From: Macrothele yani
Lineage: Eukaryota > Arthropoda > Arachnida > Araneae > Macrothelidae
Length of the DNA stretch: 64,000 bases
Direction of reading: 5' to 3'
Assembly: GCA_039090855.1 (NCBI GenBank)
Contig: CM076997.1
Location: 160,238,709 to 160,302,708 of the forward strand
The position numbers were made by a program, and so were the translations under genes. Positions 53,986-64,000 of the stretch are shown one piece after another (the stretch's first letter is position 1; each line of letters begins with the position of its first letter). The notes under the pieces are model-generated. The model worked only from the letters and a program-made list of their open reading frames with translations. It did not search any database and was not told the DNA's origin.

Positions 53986-55160
53986 GCATAAGTTCATGCC
54001 GTTTTTTTCACCGCACTACAGGAATGTGTTACATCAGAAGGAAAAACGGAATCAATCAACTATGTATCCCCTCCTCCCCGCACTGTTTACGATACTGTCC
54101 CAACGTCTGAATAGGTCTGCAATGCCATCCTTGAAAAAATGTCCAGGTTTTGCTGCGAAGAAATCATCAAGGAAATTCTGGAGATCAACATCATTGTTAA
54201 ACGTTCTGCCACGGAGTGCATTCGACAGACATTGGAACACATAATAATCTGAAGGGGAGACATCTGGGGAATAGGCCGGATGTGGAATAATCTCTCATTT
54301 CATGTCCTGAATGTTCATTTTGGTCATGTTTGCACTGTGAGTGCGTGCTTTATAATATTGGAGAAAAACACTATGGTGCCGATGTGGCCATTTCTGCTGA
54401 ATTGCTCCCTCCACACGGCAGAGTTGCTGACACTAGAGTGCAGCGTCGATAGTCCGATTCCTCGGCAGCATTTCCCAGTGAACAATGCCTTCCATAGACA
54501 CACCACATGATCTTCGCAGGATGCAAGTCATGCTTTGGACGTGGTGTGGGCAACTTGTTTGGGCTTAATCATTCCCTCTGATGCTTGAAATTCACGTGCA
54601 GGCACCACTTTTCATCTCCAGTAACAATACGTGACAGAAGTGGTTCATGTTGCTGAGACCATTTGTGATATCGGGCGAGCAAGGAACCACATATGGTAGC
54701 ACTCTGATTCTTGTTGTCCTCAATGAGAGTGTGAGGCACTTAAGACCGTAATTTCTGGACCTTTTCCCTACGTTTCAGGTGTCGCACCACGATGGCCTGA
54801 TTACAGTCCATCTCAGTGGTCAATTTGCGTGTGGTTTGACGCGGATCTAAGTGGATGAGATGGTTCAAATGATTCTCATCACAGTGAGAAGGAGGATCCG
54901 AGCGTGGAGAGTCGTTGAGGTCAAAATTGCCATCTCAGAACCGCTCAAACAAACCATTTGCGGGCTGTTCGCGGAGCAATAGCATCCTTCCCATACACAA
55001 CACAAATTTGTCGAGTAGCTTCGGCTGCTGTGGATCCCTTGTTAAACGCGTAGATGAGCAGATGTCGGAAATGTTCATTCCTCTCTACTTGACACTCCAT
55101 ACTTCCGGACGTGAAAAAAAAAGTGGCATAGATGAAGTTCTTTTTCTGGTTAGAATTTTC
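53975..55160 (-). mobile_element. mariner transposon, near full length, decayed
   Basis: The left end (GATGCATAAGTTCATGCCGT, about 53984) is inverted with changes near 55110-55155 (GTGGCATAGATGAAGTTCTT). Reverse-strand blocks in order: NEHFRHLLIYAFNKGSTAAE, AIAPRTARKWFVRF, DGNFDLNDSPRSDPPS, DPRQTTRKLTTEMD, IVVRHLKRREKVQKL, SRIVTGDEKWCLHVNFK (first Asp kept), LSPNKLPTPRPKHDLHPAKI. Later frames give LSNALRGRTFNNDVDLQNFL and DDFFAAKPGHFF. A stretch around 54250-54500 is shifted and the DNARPH block is not readable. Confidence 0.8.
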
Positions 55161-55229
55161 TAAATTTATTTAACAGAACTACTCCCTTATAATTACTGCA
55201 TGTTATAATTATACTGTACATGATTAAGA

Positions 55230-55890
55230 AGTATATGTAGATCGCGGATCTTTTTTTTGTTTCAAACTTCGACGAAATATTTTTTCTCTCTTTTAGCCCA
55301 AGGAGGGGAAAGGGCGGGCCTTGTCGGCCCTCCTCTTTCACCACGGTATCTCCAAACAAGGATTCTCTCGTCGTGATGCATTTGATTGAATCTGAACTCG
55401 TCTGAAAACATAATATGCTTCCATTTAGCACTCCAGTTCCGACGTTCGCTGCCCCACTGCAATCGCTGGTCCCTATGTTTCAGAGTCAAGGAAAGTCACA
55501 GCGATGGGCAGCGCCCAAGAAAGCCTCTTAGCAGCAAACGGGGACGAAGAGTGCTTGCAGAAATCGGACGATGTGTGACCATCCTCCATTGCTGCCCTAG
55601 TATCATGGCTGGTGTTATGCGCAACGTCACTACCGTACGGTGTATGTGCCTGATTTCCCGCTCGGTCCTGCGATTTCCAGCTCCGTGTCCAGCACGACGA
55701 AGCGTAGAACCTTCTGCTGTCCATTGATGCCATGTACGCACAACAGTAGTTGAGTTACATCTAACAAATGCAGCAATATCACGGTATGATAAACCACGTT
55801 CTCTGAATCCAGCGATTCTACCTCTTTCAAACTCCATCAAGTGTTCGTATGGTTGTTTCGTCTTCAACCGCGGCATGTTTACAACTGTGT
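55230..55890 (-). mobile_element. Tc1-like transposon, 3' truncated
   Basis: MPRLKTKQPYEHLMEFERGR starts at 55876, followed by GLSYRDIAAFVRCNSTTVVR (helix-turn-helix), WTAEGSTLRRAGHG and TLRPRLLLRGFLGRC. After a one-base shift near 55490 come LKHRDQRLQWGSERRNWSAK and IMFSDEFRFNQMHHDERI, where FSDEFRF keeps the first Asp. It then breaks at about 55262, so the second Asp and the Glu are missing. Confidence 0.8.
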
Positions 55891-56487
55891 ACAGTCGAGT
55901 TTAGCGATAGCAAGTTTAACAAGAAAGATGACACCGAATTTTCGGGTGTAATAAGCACGTCTTTTTGAATCCGTTCTGACATACATACATAACACTAAGC
56001 TGTTCTCTGAGATTCAGAGGTTAGCTCCAAAAAGAAATACAAACTTCCAGATATTTTTACTTATTGTTGTCGTATCAAACTTCTCCATTTACAGCAATCT
56101 TGACATACAACTCGTGCTTCACTGATATCCATTACACGCCGTACACAAGATCGTTTATACTTCATACTCATAATCTTTTTCTCATGCAGACACTCCTGAA
56201 TCTGATCCACCCATGTCTTCTTTGGCCTTCCTCTGCCTTTCCTTCTTGCCACTTAGGATAAAAAGATTTTCTTAGAAAGCATCTCATCACTCATTCTTTC
56301 AACATGGACACACCACCGAAGCATATTGGTCTCCATCTTGCTAACAACATTTTGCTTCACATCACACAACTGCAATACATCTTCATTTCTCACACAATCA
56401 TATCGTGTCTTGCCACAAACCCCACGTAAGTAACGCATTTCTCCAGCACACAAACGACTCCTATGTTTCTTCTGCAGTACCCAGGTT

Positions 56488-57569
56488 TCACTGCCATACA
56501 TCATTCCTGTGAAAACCTTCCAGAACAGCTATGTCTTTCAAAGAAGAATTCACTCGCCTACTGATTTCACCATCCAGCTTGTTCTCTCTTTCAAACATGC
56601 TTCCTAAATACACAAACTCACTCACATGGTCAATCATAGAGCCATTTATACTTACATTACATTCAGTGCTACCCGTTCCTCTTTCAAACACCATAAATTT
56701 GGTTTTTCCCTTATTTATACTCAGTTTGAATTTCATGCAAACTCCGTGCGTCCGAGTCAACATACTCTGCAACTCACTTTTGCTCTCTGCCAACAGGACA
56801 GTGTCATCAGCATACAGCAATCTGCACACACGGATATCACCAAGACATAAACCACTATTATCTATTTTGGCATCACGCATGCATGCATCCATAAATATAT
56901 TAAACAGCCATGGTGACATTACACAATCTTGTCTAACTCCTGCACCAATGGAAAACCATTTGGTTAAAACACCATTCACTCGTACACAAGCTCGACTACC
57001 AGCACACATGGCTTTTACACTATTAAGTAGATTCCCAGTAACACCATATTCATTCAATACCTTCCACAAAAGTGTCCTATTATTCGGTCGTAAGCTTTCT
57101 CTAAATCTATGAAGACAGTAAAAACTTTCTTCCCAACAGCCAGATACTTTTCAGTCATCGTGCGTAATGCAAAAATCTGGTTAGTGCAGCCTTTACCAGG
57201 CATAAACCCACTCTGAACATCCCACACTTACAATGATGTAAGACCCCGTACTTTTTTAATAACAACCTTACCAAACACTTTCCCTGGCACACTCAGTAGG
57301 CTAATACCACGATAGTTCTTGCATTCAGTCTGATCATCTTTTCCCTTATACAAGGGAACAATGATAGCATCCTTCCAATCCCGAGGGACCATTCCTAACT
57401 CCCAGCACAACTGGCAAATTTCAGTTAACCAGTCAATTATAGAGTCACCACCATATTTCAACATCTCTGCAGTTATACCATCAACGCCCGGAGCCTTAGC
57501 ATTATAAAGAGATTTTAGAGCTTTACACACTTCTTCTCTTGAGATCCCTCCTGTGCTTTCATCCCTCAT
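56488..57569 (-). pseudogene. Family Y reverse transcriptase core
   Basis: EEVCKALKSLYNAKAPGVDG, ITAEMLKYGG, WKDAIIVPLYKGKDDQTECK and NYRGISLLSVPGKVF form the fingers. FIDLEKAYDRI (motif A, about 57110), VRQDCVMSPWLFNIFMDACM (motif B) and CRLLYADDTVLLAESKSEL (motif C, YADD at about 56800) form the palm. KLSINKGKTKFMVFERG follows. Frame breaks at 57228 and 57070. The motif B Gly of RQG is Asp here. Confidence 0.85.
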
Positions 57570-58292
57570 TTTGACATCATCTGCATCTATCTCAGAACCA
57601 TCTTTGCTTTCCTGATCTAATAACTTACGGAATTATTCACCCCATCTGTCACTTAACTCATTGGGCTCCCATATCATTTCCCCAATCTCATTCTTCACAA
57701 AACTTACAACTTTATTTCCCCTATTTTTCCTGAGTCTCATGTACTTCAGAAGGACTTCCTATCTTTCCAAAAAGCCAGTTCATGCCTTTCCACTTTTCCT
57801 TCCTATCTTTTGCCTTACTGTGGCGAACCAGCTTAGCAGCTTCACGCTTCTTACAGCGATATTCATCCACAGAGACTCTATCTTGCAACATCTCCAAATA
57901 GGTTTCCTTCTTTCTCTTTACTGCCTCTTCCATCTCACTATTCCACGAAGCATCACCTCTATTGTTACCCACTATTGTGGTGCCATAGACCTCTTTAGCA
58001 GCAGTGACAACACAGTTCTTAAAACATTCCCACTTCTTTTCTACATCCCTCTCACCAGACTTCAGATCCTTCAGTAGTTCTCTGAGTAAGTCAGAAGACC
58101 GCTGATCTTCATGGAGCCTATCTACCTTTATTCTTTCTATCCTGGGTCTCTTCCTATTCCTTTTCCTCCAACCAACATTAAGTTTCACTCATGACACTAC
58201 CAAGTAATGACCAGAACCAACATCCACACCTCTTATAACACGGGTGTCAACAACTAAGTGTTTCAAACGCTGATCGTAGACAACAAAATCTA

Positions 58293-58595
58293 TCACACTC
58301 TTTTGACCAAGAGTACGATTTTCCCAAGTATATGTGTGGATATACTTGTGGTTAAAAATGTATTAGTTACACACAAACCATTCTCAATGCAGAGTTCAAT
58401 TAATCTTTCACCATTATCATTCACACAAGGATCATTAAACTTACCCAGAACATTGTCAGAAATGGCATTCTGCACACCTACTCTAGCATTGAAATCCCCT
58501 GCTATTATTACTTTTTCTTTAGCACCAAACTGGCTCAAAACAGCTTTTAGCTCATTCCAGAAATCTTCCTTGTTATCAGAAGGTTCCGAGTCACA
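58293..58595 (-). pseudogene. Family Y endonuclease domain, C-terminal half
   Basis: Resumes with DSEPSDNKEDFWNELKAVLS, then KVIIAGDFNARVGVQNAISD containing the GDFNA catalytic block and GERLIELCIENGLCVTNTFL. A shift near 58295 ends this frame, so the final SDH block is displaced. The join with the upstream half through one copy of the 5-bp duplication keeps the reading frame. Confidence 0.8.
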
Positions 58596-58672
58596 AGGAG
58601 TGTAACGTATACTCTATATTCACTTTCCCATCTACTAATCCACTTTTTTTTGTATATATCTGTGCTTAGGGG

Positions 58673-58880
58673 TAAAATAATAAAATTGTTACTGTTAGGC
58701 AGCTCCAGGTAAATTTCGCTGCTGATACAGTTGTTCTGTATTTCAACGAATGAGGCGAACGTAATTTGAAATGAAAATAATAAAATTGTTACTGTTAGGC
58801 AGCTTCAGGCAATCTTCGCTGCTGATACAGTTGTTATGTATTTCAACGAATGAGGCGCACGTAATTTGAAATTAAAAAAG
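58673..58880 (+). repeat. ~100-bp tandem duplication
   Basis: AATAAAATTGTTACTGTTAG begins at 58679 and again at 58779. The two copies run through TTTCAACGAATGAGGCG with few differences, and a third, partial copy decays after 58880. Confidence 0.9.
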
Positions 58881-59148
58881 TGATTCCTGCTAGGCAGAAT
58901 AAAAGGAAAGTATGCCGATGCAGGTTTGGTTTGTTCTACACTACAAATTTCACAGTCGAATACAGATTCGTAAATTGTCATGCCAAGTTGATAATGTAAA
59001 TACGGCTACCACCAAACAAATCAAAAAAGAGATCGAGAAACGTCAATCATCGAAATGTAAGACTTACACTCCAAAATTGATAGGTTTTTCGGACATAAAA
59101 AAAGAAAAAAAAAGAAAAAAAAAAAAAAGAAAATTAAGGGGGAGATGA

Positions 59149-59689
59149 TGTAACGTATACTCTATATTCACTTTCCTTTTGATTTTACTATCTCTGGTTA
59201 TTTTATTTTACTATGTAAATTATCTTCCTACTGAACGGAATATTATTTCACCCGCTGAATGAGATCTGGCAATGAGTGTAAGTCATGACGTGGTGGTAGC
59301 TCGTATATAGGCGCATTCATCGAGACGAGTAGGTGTTGTGTTGTAGAGAGGTTGCGTTGTGTTGGAGTTGTGTGCGTACTAGAAGAGGAAAGTTTATTCA
59401 TTATTATGTACAAGATATATGAGTGCCTTAGTTGACCACGAGTCTAGGAAATAAATAGTTGTTCAGTAAGTTCAGTCTTTCTCAATTCTTAGTTTTGTCA
59501 GACCTCTGTCTGGCTGTTAGGTTTATGACTTTGATTACTTAATATAAATAACCAGCGTTGAGACTTTGTTTAAGTTCATAATTAACGAGTAACAACACCC
59601 TTTTGGGAATTCATTATTTTGAAGCTTAGAGCATTATTCATTCATAATAATTAGCTTAGCAAAAAGGAGTATTAAAGCTAATACATTAT
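59149..59689 (+). repeat. 3' LTR
   Basis: 541 bp, starting TGTAACGTATACTC and ending AATACATTAT. The end is not a perfect inversion of the start. It contains a TATATA at 59304-59309 and AATAAA at 59450-59455, in the order expected for U3 promoter and R polyadenylation signal. No tRNA-like unit is seen, unlike the TRIM LTR. Confidence 0.8.
59304..59309 (+). promoter_or_regulatory. Candidate TATA box of the LTR
   Basis: GTATATAGGCGCATTCATCG is a TATA-like site with a GC-rich start region about 25-30 bp downstream. Candidate only, by position. Confidence 0.4.
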
Positions 59690-59694
59690 AGGAG

Positions 59695-60112
59695 CATACA
59701 CTACAACAATTACAATTCTCTGAAGTTTCACTTTCAAACGAATCCAGAGAATTCTCTTACTTATGCAACTATAATGAATCAAGTTGTTCTTCATCTTTTC
59801 ACTTAAAATCACACCTACACCAGCCTGTCCTCTCATATTATCCAATACTTCAGACCACACACTCATCGTGCCATTCACTTCTTCTACCCCAATTCCCTTC
59901 TTTTTGGTTTCACTTACACACACCACATCCAGTCTATACTTATTCATCTCCTCAATCACCTTACTCATCTTGCCATTTATACCTCTAGTATTCCATACAC
60001 CAATCTTACATTCACTCAGCCGAGATCTCTTTCTCATACGCCGTTTAGAAAGTCCAGGTCGATTCCGTGGTGGACTGTCCTTCTCAAGTGTGGTAGGTCC
60101 ACCATATCCCAC
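59695..60112 (-). pseudogene. Family Y endonuclease domain, N-terminal half
   Basis: ECKIGVWNTRGINGKMSKVI is the first conserved block of the apurinic-type endonuclease (Asn of WN.R). DVVCVSETKKKG supplies the catalytic Glu (SET). WSEVLDNMRGQAGVGVILSE and RILWIRLKVK lead to VVYAP, where the LTR element interrupts. The frame has no ATG at its start, so the true start is probably further upstream or lost. Confidence 0.8.
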
Positions 60113-60240
60113 ACTTGAGTCATTCTTAATATTTCTTTTTGTCTTTTTAATCAGGTAAGTACATCAGTATAGGGGATTAGCCCACAGCTGAGTGTTCCAG
60201 TTGGTCATTCAACCTAAGGATTCTGGAACAAAACCCAGTG

Positions 60241-60470
60241 AGTTGGGGTCTTTTCGCCAATGTCACACAGAAAAAGCTTGCACCTCTCCAAGATTCACAG
60301 AGGATTTATCAAAGCTATTCAAAGGCAATGAAACCGGTATGGAAAACAATAGTATCTAACGGAAGAAAGAAGTTTTTCAATCGGGTCATTAATCCCTCAG
60401 ATATTGGTGCAAACGGAATCTTGAACTTACGAACTCTTAGAAACAGAGATATTGACAAAAATAAGATGTG
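60241..60470. other. Unassigned, adjoining the 5' end of family Y
   Basis: May include element leader sequence or flanking repeat; the 77-codon frame here has no known motif. Confidence 0.3.
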
Positions 60471-61110
60471 ACTTTACGTCCGCTGATGGGAAAACCATGC
60501 ATTAGTTTAGGAAGAAAGTATTCGCAAAAGGTTTATCCATATGATCGGTATCGCTCCAAGAAAAAAACATTAGTCGAGTTTTCAGGAGCCCAGATTTTGT
60601 TGCAAATACATCAGAAGCAGAAATTAACACTTATGACCTCTGGTGGCCAAAGTATTCTTTACCAAAAATTCGAAATTATATGCAAAAGATTTTCCATCAG
60701 GAGATATATCCGCTGGAAAACAAATTCAAATCGGAGTTTTAAGAAAAGAGTTATCGGGAAGAATTTTATTTACTTTTACGCCCCCTAGCGGAAAATCTAT
60801 GCGTAATTTCAAAAGGAAACTATATCTAAAACACTCTTTGACATAAATTTAATCGAAAAATAAAATAATCTTTTCAATCGGATGTTTAGAAGCAAATACG
60901 GGGATAAAAACGTATTTTTGAATTCGACATCATGTGCATTTACGCCCTTTAGCGGCGAAATTGTACATCGCAAAAAAAAAAAAAAAACGTAATGAAGGAT
61001 CATCATTCTCATATTTCAAGCTTCCGAATGCAAAAAGAATTTTTCAAATCGGACTAATAGTTGCAGAGATACCGTGGGTACAGACGGACGGACGGACAAA
61101 CCGATAACAG
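60470..61110 (+). repeat. Degenerate ~150-bp tandem array
   Basis: The motif TTTACGCCC.CTAGCGG.AAA and variants recur at about 60475, 60629, 60774 and 60932 (spacing 145-158 bp), each followed by a CAAATCGGA..TTT block. The last unit ends with ACAGACGGACGGACGGACAA. Organisation and ending resemble the 147-bp array at 6480-7065. Confidence 0.7.
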
Positions 61111-61686
61111 AAGCACGATCTTTTTTTGCAAAAGACGTGCTAAAAACCTGCTCTCTGTACGCCTTTTTTTACACCCTCTTGTGTGACGCTTACGATGTCG
61201 TTGCCTGCGCTTTACATTTTCATGTGCGCTGCAATTATAATCATATGCGTGTCCCAAGATTCTCAAGCCAGCCTGCAAATTTTGTGCGAATCTGAGCATT
61301 TCTTCATGGTGTTACAACTTCTATTAACAGCAGTCAGGGCCCGATTCACCTGGAATCGGACCCTAGGTACAGCACAAGATGTGGCCACCTCACCCGTCTA
61401 CATTCTTGAAAGAGTAAGTACATTTCTCGCCATTAAATATTATCAATTAATTTAGAAGTTGATTTAATAAATGGAACACTGTGTAGGGGGAAATGCGGAA
61501 TACTATCTATCTTTATTATATCTTCATATCAGCAAGGAAATTCACACTTAAAAATACAGACGAGTAAGTTAAACACAATTTAATAGTTTAGTATTGCTAC
61601 TTTTGCCTTTAAATATGTAATAATTCAAATATCCACAGATGTTAAGTTACTTATTTTTATTTTTAACCAATGAACATTATTTAGAC

Positions 61687-62745
61687 TTTTTTATCAAAAT
61701 GGTTTTCCATTGGTGCAGGAGTTAGACAAGGTTGTGTAATGTCACCATAGCTGTTTAATATATTTATGAGCGCATGCATGCGTGATGCCAAAATAGATAA
61801 TAGTGGTTTATGTCTTGGTGATATCCGTGTGTGCAGATTGCTGTATGCTGATGACACTGTCCTGTTGGCAGAGAGCAAACGTGAGTTGCAGAGTATGTTG
61901 ACTGGGTTGAACGAAGTTTGCATGAAATTCAAACTGAGTATAAATAAGGGAAAAACCAAAGTTATGGTGTTTGAGAGAGGAATGGGTAGCACTGAATGTA
62001 ATGTAAGTATAAATGGCACTGTGATTGACCACGTGAGCGAGTTTGTGTATTTAGGAAGCATGTTTGACAGAGAGAACAAGTTGGATGGTGAAATCAGCAG
62101 GCGAGCGAATTCTTCTTTGAAAGTCATAACTGCTCTAGGAGGTTTTCACAGGAATGATGGGTTCTCTAGAGAGTCCCGCATGGCTGTGTATGAAACAGTA
62201 ATTGTTCCTACTCTGATGTATGGCTGTGAAACCTGGGTACTGCAGAAGAAGCATAGGAGTCGTTTGTGTGCTGGAGAAATGCGTTACTTACGTGGGGTTT
62301 GTGGCAAGACACGGTATGATTGTGTGAGGAATGAAGATGTATTGCAGTTGTGTGATGTAAAGCAAAATGTTGTTAGCAAGGTGGAGACCAATATGCTTCG
62401 GTGGTTTGGCCATGTTGAAAGAATGAGTGATGAAATGCTTACTAAGAAAATCTTTTCAGCCCAAGTGGCAGGAAGGAAAGGCAGAGGAAGGCCAAGGAAG
62501 ACATGGGTGGATAAGATTCAGGAGTGTCTGCATGAGAAAAAGATTATGAGTATGAAACATGAAAGATCTTGTGTACGGCGTGAAATGGATATCAGTGAAG
62601 CACGAGTTGTATGTCAAGATCGCTGTAAATGGCGAAGTTTGATACGACAACAATAAGTAAAAATATCTGGAAGTTTGTATTTCTTTTTGGAGCTAACCTC
62701 TGAATCTCAGAGAACAGCTTAGTGATATGTGTGTATGTATGTACA
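61687..62745 (+). mobile_element. RTE-type family Y, 5' truncated copy
   Basis: Starts within reverse transcriptase motif B (GAGVRQGCVMSP, 61711-61750, followed by an in-frame TAG) and runs to the 3' UTR ending GTGTGTATGTATGTA. It matches the reversed copy at 55972-57000 closely and is better preserved. Confidence 0.9.
61766..62656 (+). CDS. Reverse transcriptase C-terminal part, RTE-type family Y
   Basis: A 296-codon open frame without stops. CRLLYADDTVLLAESKRELQ (motif C, YADD near residue 27-30), KFKLSINKGKTKVMVFERG (motif D), VSEFVYLGSMFDRENKLDGE, GGFHRNDGFSRESRMAVYET, TLMYGCETWVLQKKHRSRLC and MLRWFGHVERMSDEMLTKKI, then the basic AGRKGRGRPRKTWVDKIQEC tail ending RSLIRQQ. The first Met is only where the frame opens after the upstream TAG; the protein is a fragment and cannot be functional alone. 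Confidence 0.9.
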   Translation: MSACMRDAKIDNSGLCLGDIRVCRLLYADDTVLLAESKRELQSMLTGLNEVCMKFKLSINKGKTKVMVFERGMGSTECNVSINGTVIDHVSEFVYLGSMFDRENKLDGEISRRANSSLKVITALGGFHRNDGFSRESRMAVYETVIVPTLMYGCETWVLQKKHRSRLCAGEMRYLRGVCGKTRYDCVRNEDVLQLCDVKQNVVSKVETNMLRWFGHVERMSDEMLTKKIFSAQVAGRKGRGRPRKTWVDKIQECLHEKKIMSMKHERSCVRREMDISEARVVCQDRCKWRSLIRQQ

Positions 62746-63161
62746 GACTGATTTTTTGGGGGGCAAAGTGAACTTCCATGTAGCTGATTAATCATTTGTG
62801 ATGTGTTCAATATTATAGTAGAAGAATTCAATTTACAGTGGAGTGATACTTAGATTTGAGCAAACATGAATAACTGGATAATTTTCACACTCATAAAATC
62901 ACATTATTCATTCACTTAATTCAGACCTAAGCAGTTTAAAAATCTGATACTTTATTATATGAAACATTCAAACCTTCTGCAAAGTGTCTTTGCAATGGAA
63001 AAACGCTCTCAAGAGGTGTATAGTATAAACAAAAAGACATTTTTTTTATTCATAATAGTTAATTAATTAAAAAAAAGCATAATTGTTTTCATTCTGGGGA
63101 CCCCCCCCAAAAAGAGTGTGGCCCTTTTGGACCTATGCGTAAATCAGGACCTGACAGCATT

Positions 63162-64000
63162 ATGTGTGGCCAAACGTTCGAACTTAGGTAGAGCAGGACT
63201 CTCAAAGTCTGCGCCTTTAACCATTCGATTCCCGGAGAACAATTTTTACCTTCCAAACGAGTACATCAAAATAAAATGCTACATGGTACCAAATAAATTC
63301 CCTTTTCTCATTGAAGTGTTTTCTTTAGAACGTAAATCCCCAGTGTTCTTGGAGCCATGCAATTTTGGTATCTTTGAAACATAAAATATTTTCGAAAATT
63401 GTTTTGAAAGCAAAAATTAAACATGCCTCTTGTTATCTATTGAAAGAATTTTCTTTTCGAAAGGAATCAAAGTAAAATAAAATAAAATCTCCCATTTTCT
63501 CATTCGTGCAGTTTTTGGAGTGTTATTAAAAAGTAGAACTTTGTTTCACTTTGTCATGAATAATTATAAGCTATTTTTTGTTTTATTTTAAGGACATTAC
63601 CTAACTGCTCTTCAATTGCCACTACACGAACATGTCAGAATAGGCCAACAATAGAAACATTTCTGCAGTGACTTATATGTCAGTTCCTAGAGAAAATATT
63701 GCTATTATAACTCGCACCTAATAATCCTGAGAAGCAAATGTTTCTGAAACAGTCCGGGCAACAGAAGTGTGAAAAAGACAGATGGTCGTTTTCCTAGTTT
63801 CTCAACCAAAGACAATGAGAGAGCACCCACTTGGTCATGTTGACAGCGATACTACGTCAGCAGAGAAGCGGGAATTTCTTTTTCTCAGCATTTGTTTCCT
63901 TCCTGTCAAATTTTTTTCTGCCTCTCCTCTTTTAATCGCCAAGGTGATCAATCTTATGTCGCTTGTTTTTGTGCGGTCAATTAAATTCGGACAAATTTAT
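63162..64000. other. No recognised gene; weak tRNA-like motif
   Basis: CTTAGGTAGAGCAGGACTC (A-box-like, about 63183) and CATTCGATTCCCGG (B-box-like, about 63222) are about 40 bp apart, as in a tRNA, but the arms do not pair convincingly. The rest is AT-rich without signal. Confidence 0.3.

Larger units (their letters stand above)
58601..59689 (+). mobile_element. Internally deleted LTR retrotransposon inside family Y
   Basis: AGGAG at 58596-58600 and 59690-59694 is a 5-bp target duplication. The element starts with 28 bp identical to its 3' LTR start (58601-58628), then about 520 bp of non-coding internal sequence, a purine tract (59098-59148) ending AATTAAGGGGGAGATGA and a 541-bp 3' LTR (59149-59689). 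So most of the 5' LTR and all coding sequence are gone. The purine tract plus LTR start (AAGGGGGAGATGATGTAACG) match the TRIM at 45250-45756. The internal part includes a ~100-bp tandem duplication at 58673-58880. Confidence 0.85.
55972..60240 (-). mobile_element. RTE-type non-LTR retrotransposon, near full length (family Y), dead
   Basis: Reverse-strand order: endonuclease N-terminal half (60112-59695), LTR-element insertion (58601-59689), endonuclease second half with VIIAGDFNARVG (about 58520), basic linker RKRNRKRPRIERIK (about 58165), reverse transcriptase (57570-56260) and C-terminal tail to RSLIRQQ-stop (56061). The 3' UTR is about 85 bp and ends in TATGTATGTATG. Frameshifts occur near 58190, 57230, 57060 and 56490, with an early stop at 57228. 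Other copies: 10890-12230 and 61687-62745. Confidence 0.85.
61335..63153. mobile_element. hAT-like non-autonomous element holding an RTE-type copy
   Basis: Left end CAGGGCCCGATTCACC and right end, inverted, CAGGTCCTGATTTACG are hAT-type. The flanks ACAGCAGT (61327-61334) and ACAGCATT (63154-63161) match at 7 of 8 positions, the hAT duplication length. Without the inserted 61687-62745 segment about 760 bp of non-coding sequence remain. Confidence 0.75.

Noticed and set aside
56531..57112. 193-codon forward frame
   Set aside because: Antisense of the family Y reverse transcriptase, which has all the motifs on the reverse strand.
63183..63240. tRNA gene
   Set aside because: Box-like motifs are at tRNA spacing, but acceptor and anticodon arms do not pair.

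Overview
This window reads as intergenic DNA of a large, repeat-rich animal genome. Evidence for a eukaryote: tRNA-derived SINEs with A-tails and target-site duplications, Tc1/mariner, hAT, RTE-type, Penelope-type and LTR elements, long AT-rich gaps, and no operon-like gene packing. The element mix (many Tc1-like families, mariner, transposases with inverted ends containing GCCATATAAA, RTE-type retrotransposons, a BED-finger hAT) fits an arthropod, probably a chelicerate; that placement is inference. I found no convincing host gene, and almost every recognisable protein is a decayed transposase or reverse transcriptase.

Layout. 0.5-3 kb: old SINE, tRNA-bearing repeat, mariner split by a 26-bp minisatellite, reversed Tc1. 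4.4-7.1 kb: GA microsatellite, reversed Tc1 relic, 147-bp tandem repeats. 7.1-9.4 kb: RTE tail, then a DNA element of unknown class with ~125-bp inverted ends. 9.8-13.5 kb: Tc1, an RTE fragment broken by a 526-bp foldback element, a PF16087/DUF4817-like transposase relic. 15.2-17.6 kb: Tc1 relic, Penelope-like fragment with an antisense hammerhead-like core and a SINE with a 14-bp duplication. 18.4-25.9 kb: Tc1 carrying a 21-bp minisatellite, two SINEs, a nearly intact 1,424-bp Tc1-like element, a full-length 1,275-bp mariner. 26.7-29.3 kb: SINEs. 30.8-33.8 kb: hAT transposase, hAT-like ends and an RTE tail. 35.8-37 kb: SINE split by a transposon. 38.3-41.6 kb: RTE-type reverse transcriptase with one in-frame stop beside a full Tc1-like element. 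42.1-44.3 kb: three-level nest (transposase > SINE > Tc1). 44.4-46.1 kb: reversed Tc1 interrupted by a miniature LTR retrotransposon. 47.5-55.9 kb: SINEs, mariners, Tc1s. 55.97-60.2 kb: long reversed RTE-type element whose endonuclease is split by an LTR element. 60.4-63.2 kb: ~150-bp repeats and a hAT-like element holding another RTE-type fragment.

The most interesting object is at 45250-45756: a complete 507-bp terminal-repeat retrotransposon in miniature. It has two 180-bp LTRs, a TGG-starting primer-site-like sequence, a purine tract and a 4-bp target duplication, and each LTR contains a complete 73-nt tRNA-like sequence. Its purine tract and LTR start match those of the larger LTR element at 58601-59689, a possible relative of its autonomous partner. 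Two other tRNA-bearing repeats (794-905 and 34294-34441) share the layout. This resembles in principle the plant Cassandra elements, which carry 5S rRNA in their LTRs, but here with a tRNA-like unit. I do not know of a described animal family with this structure.
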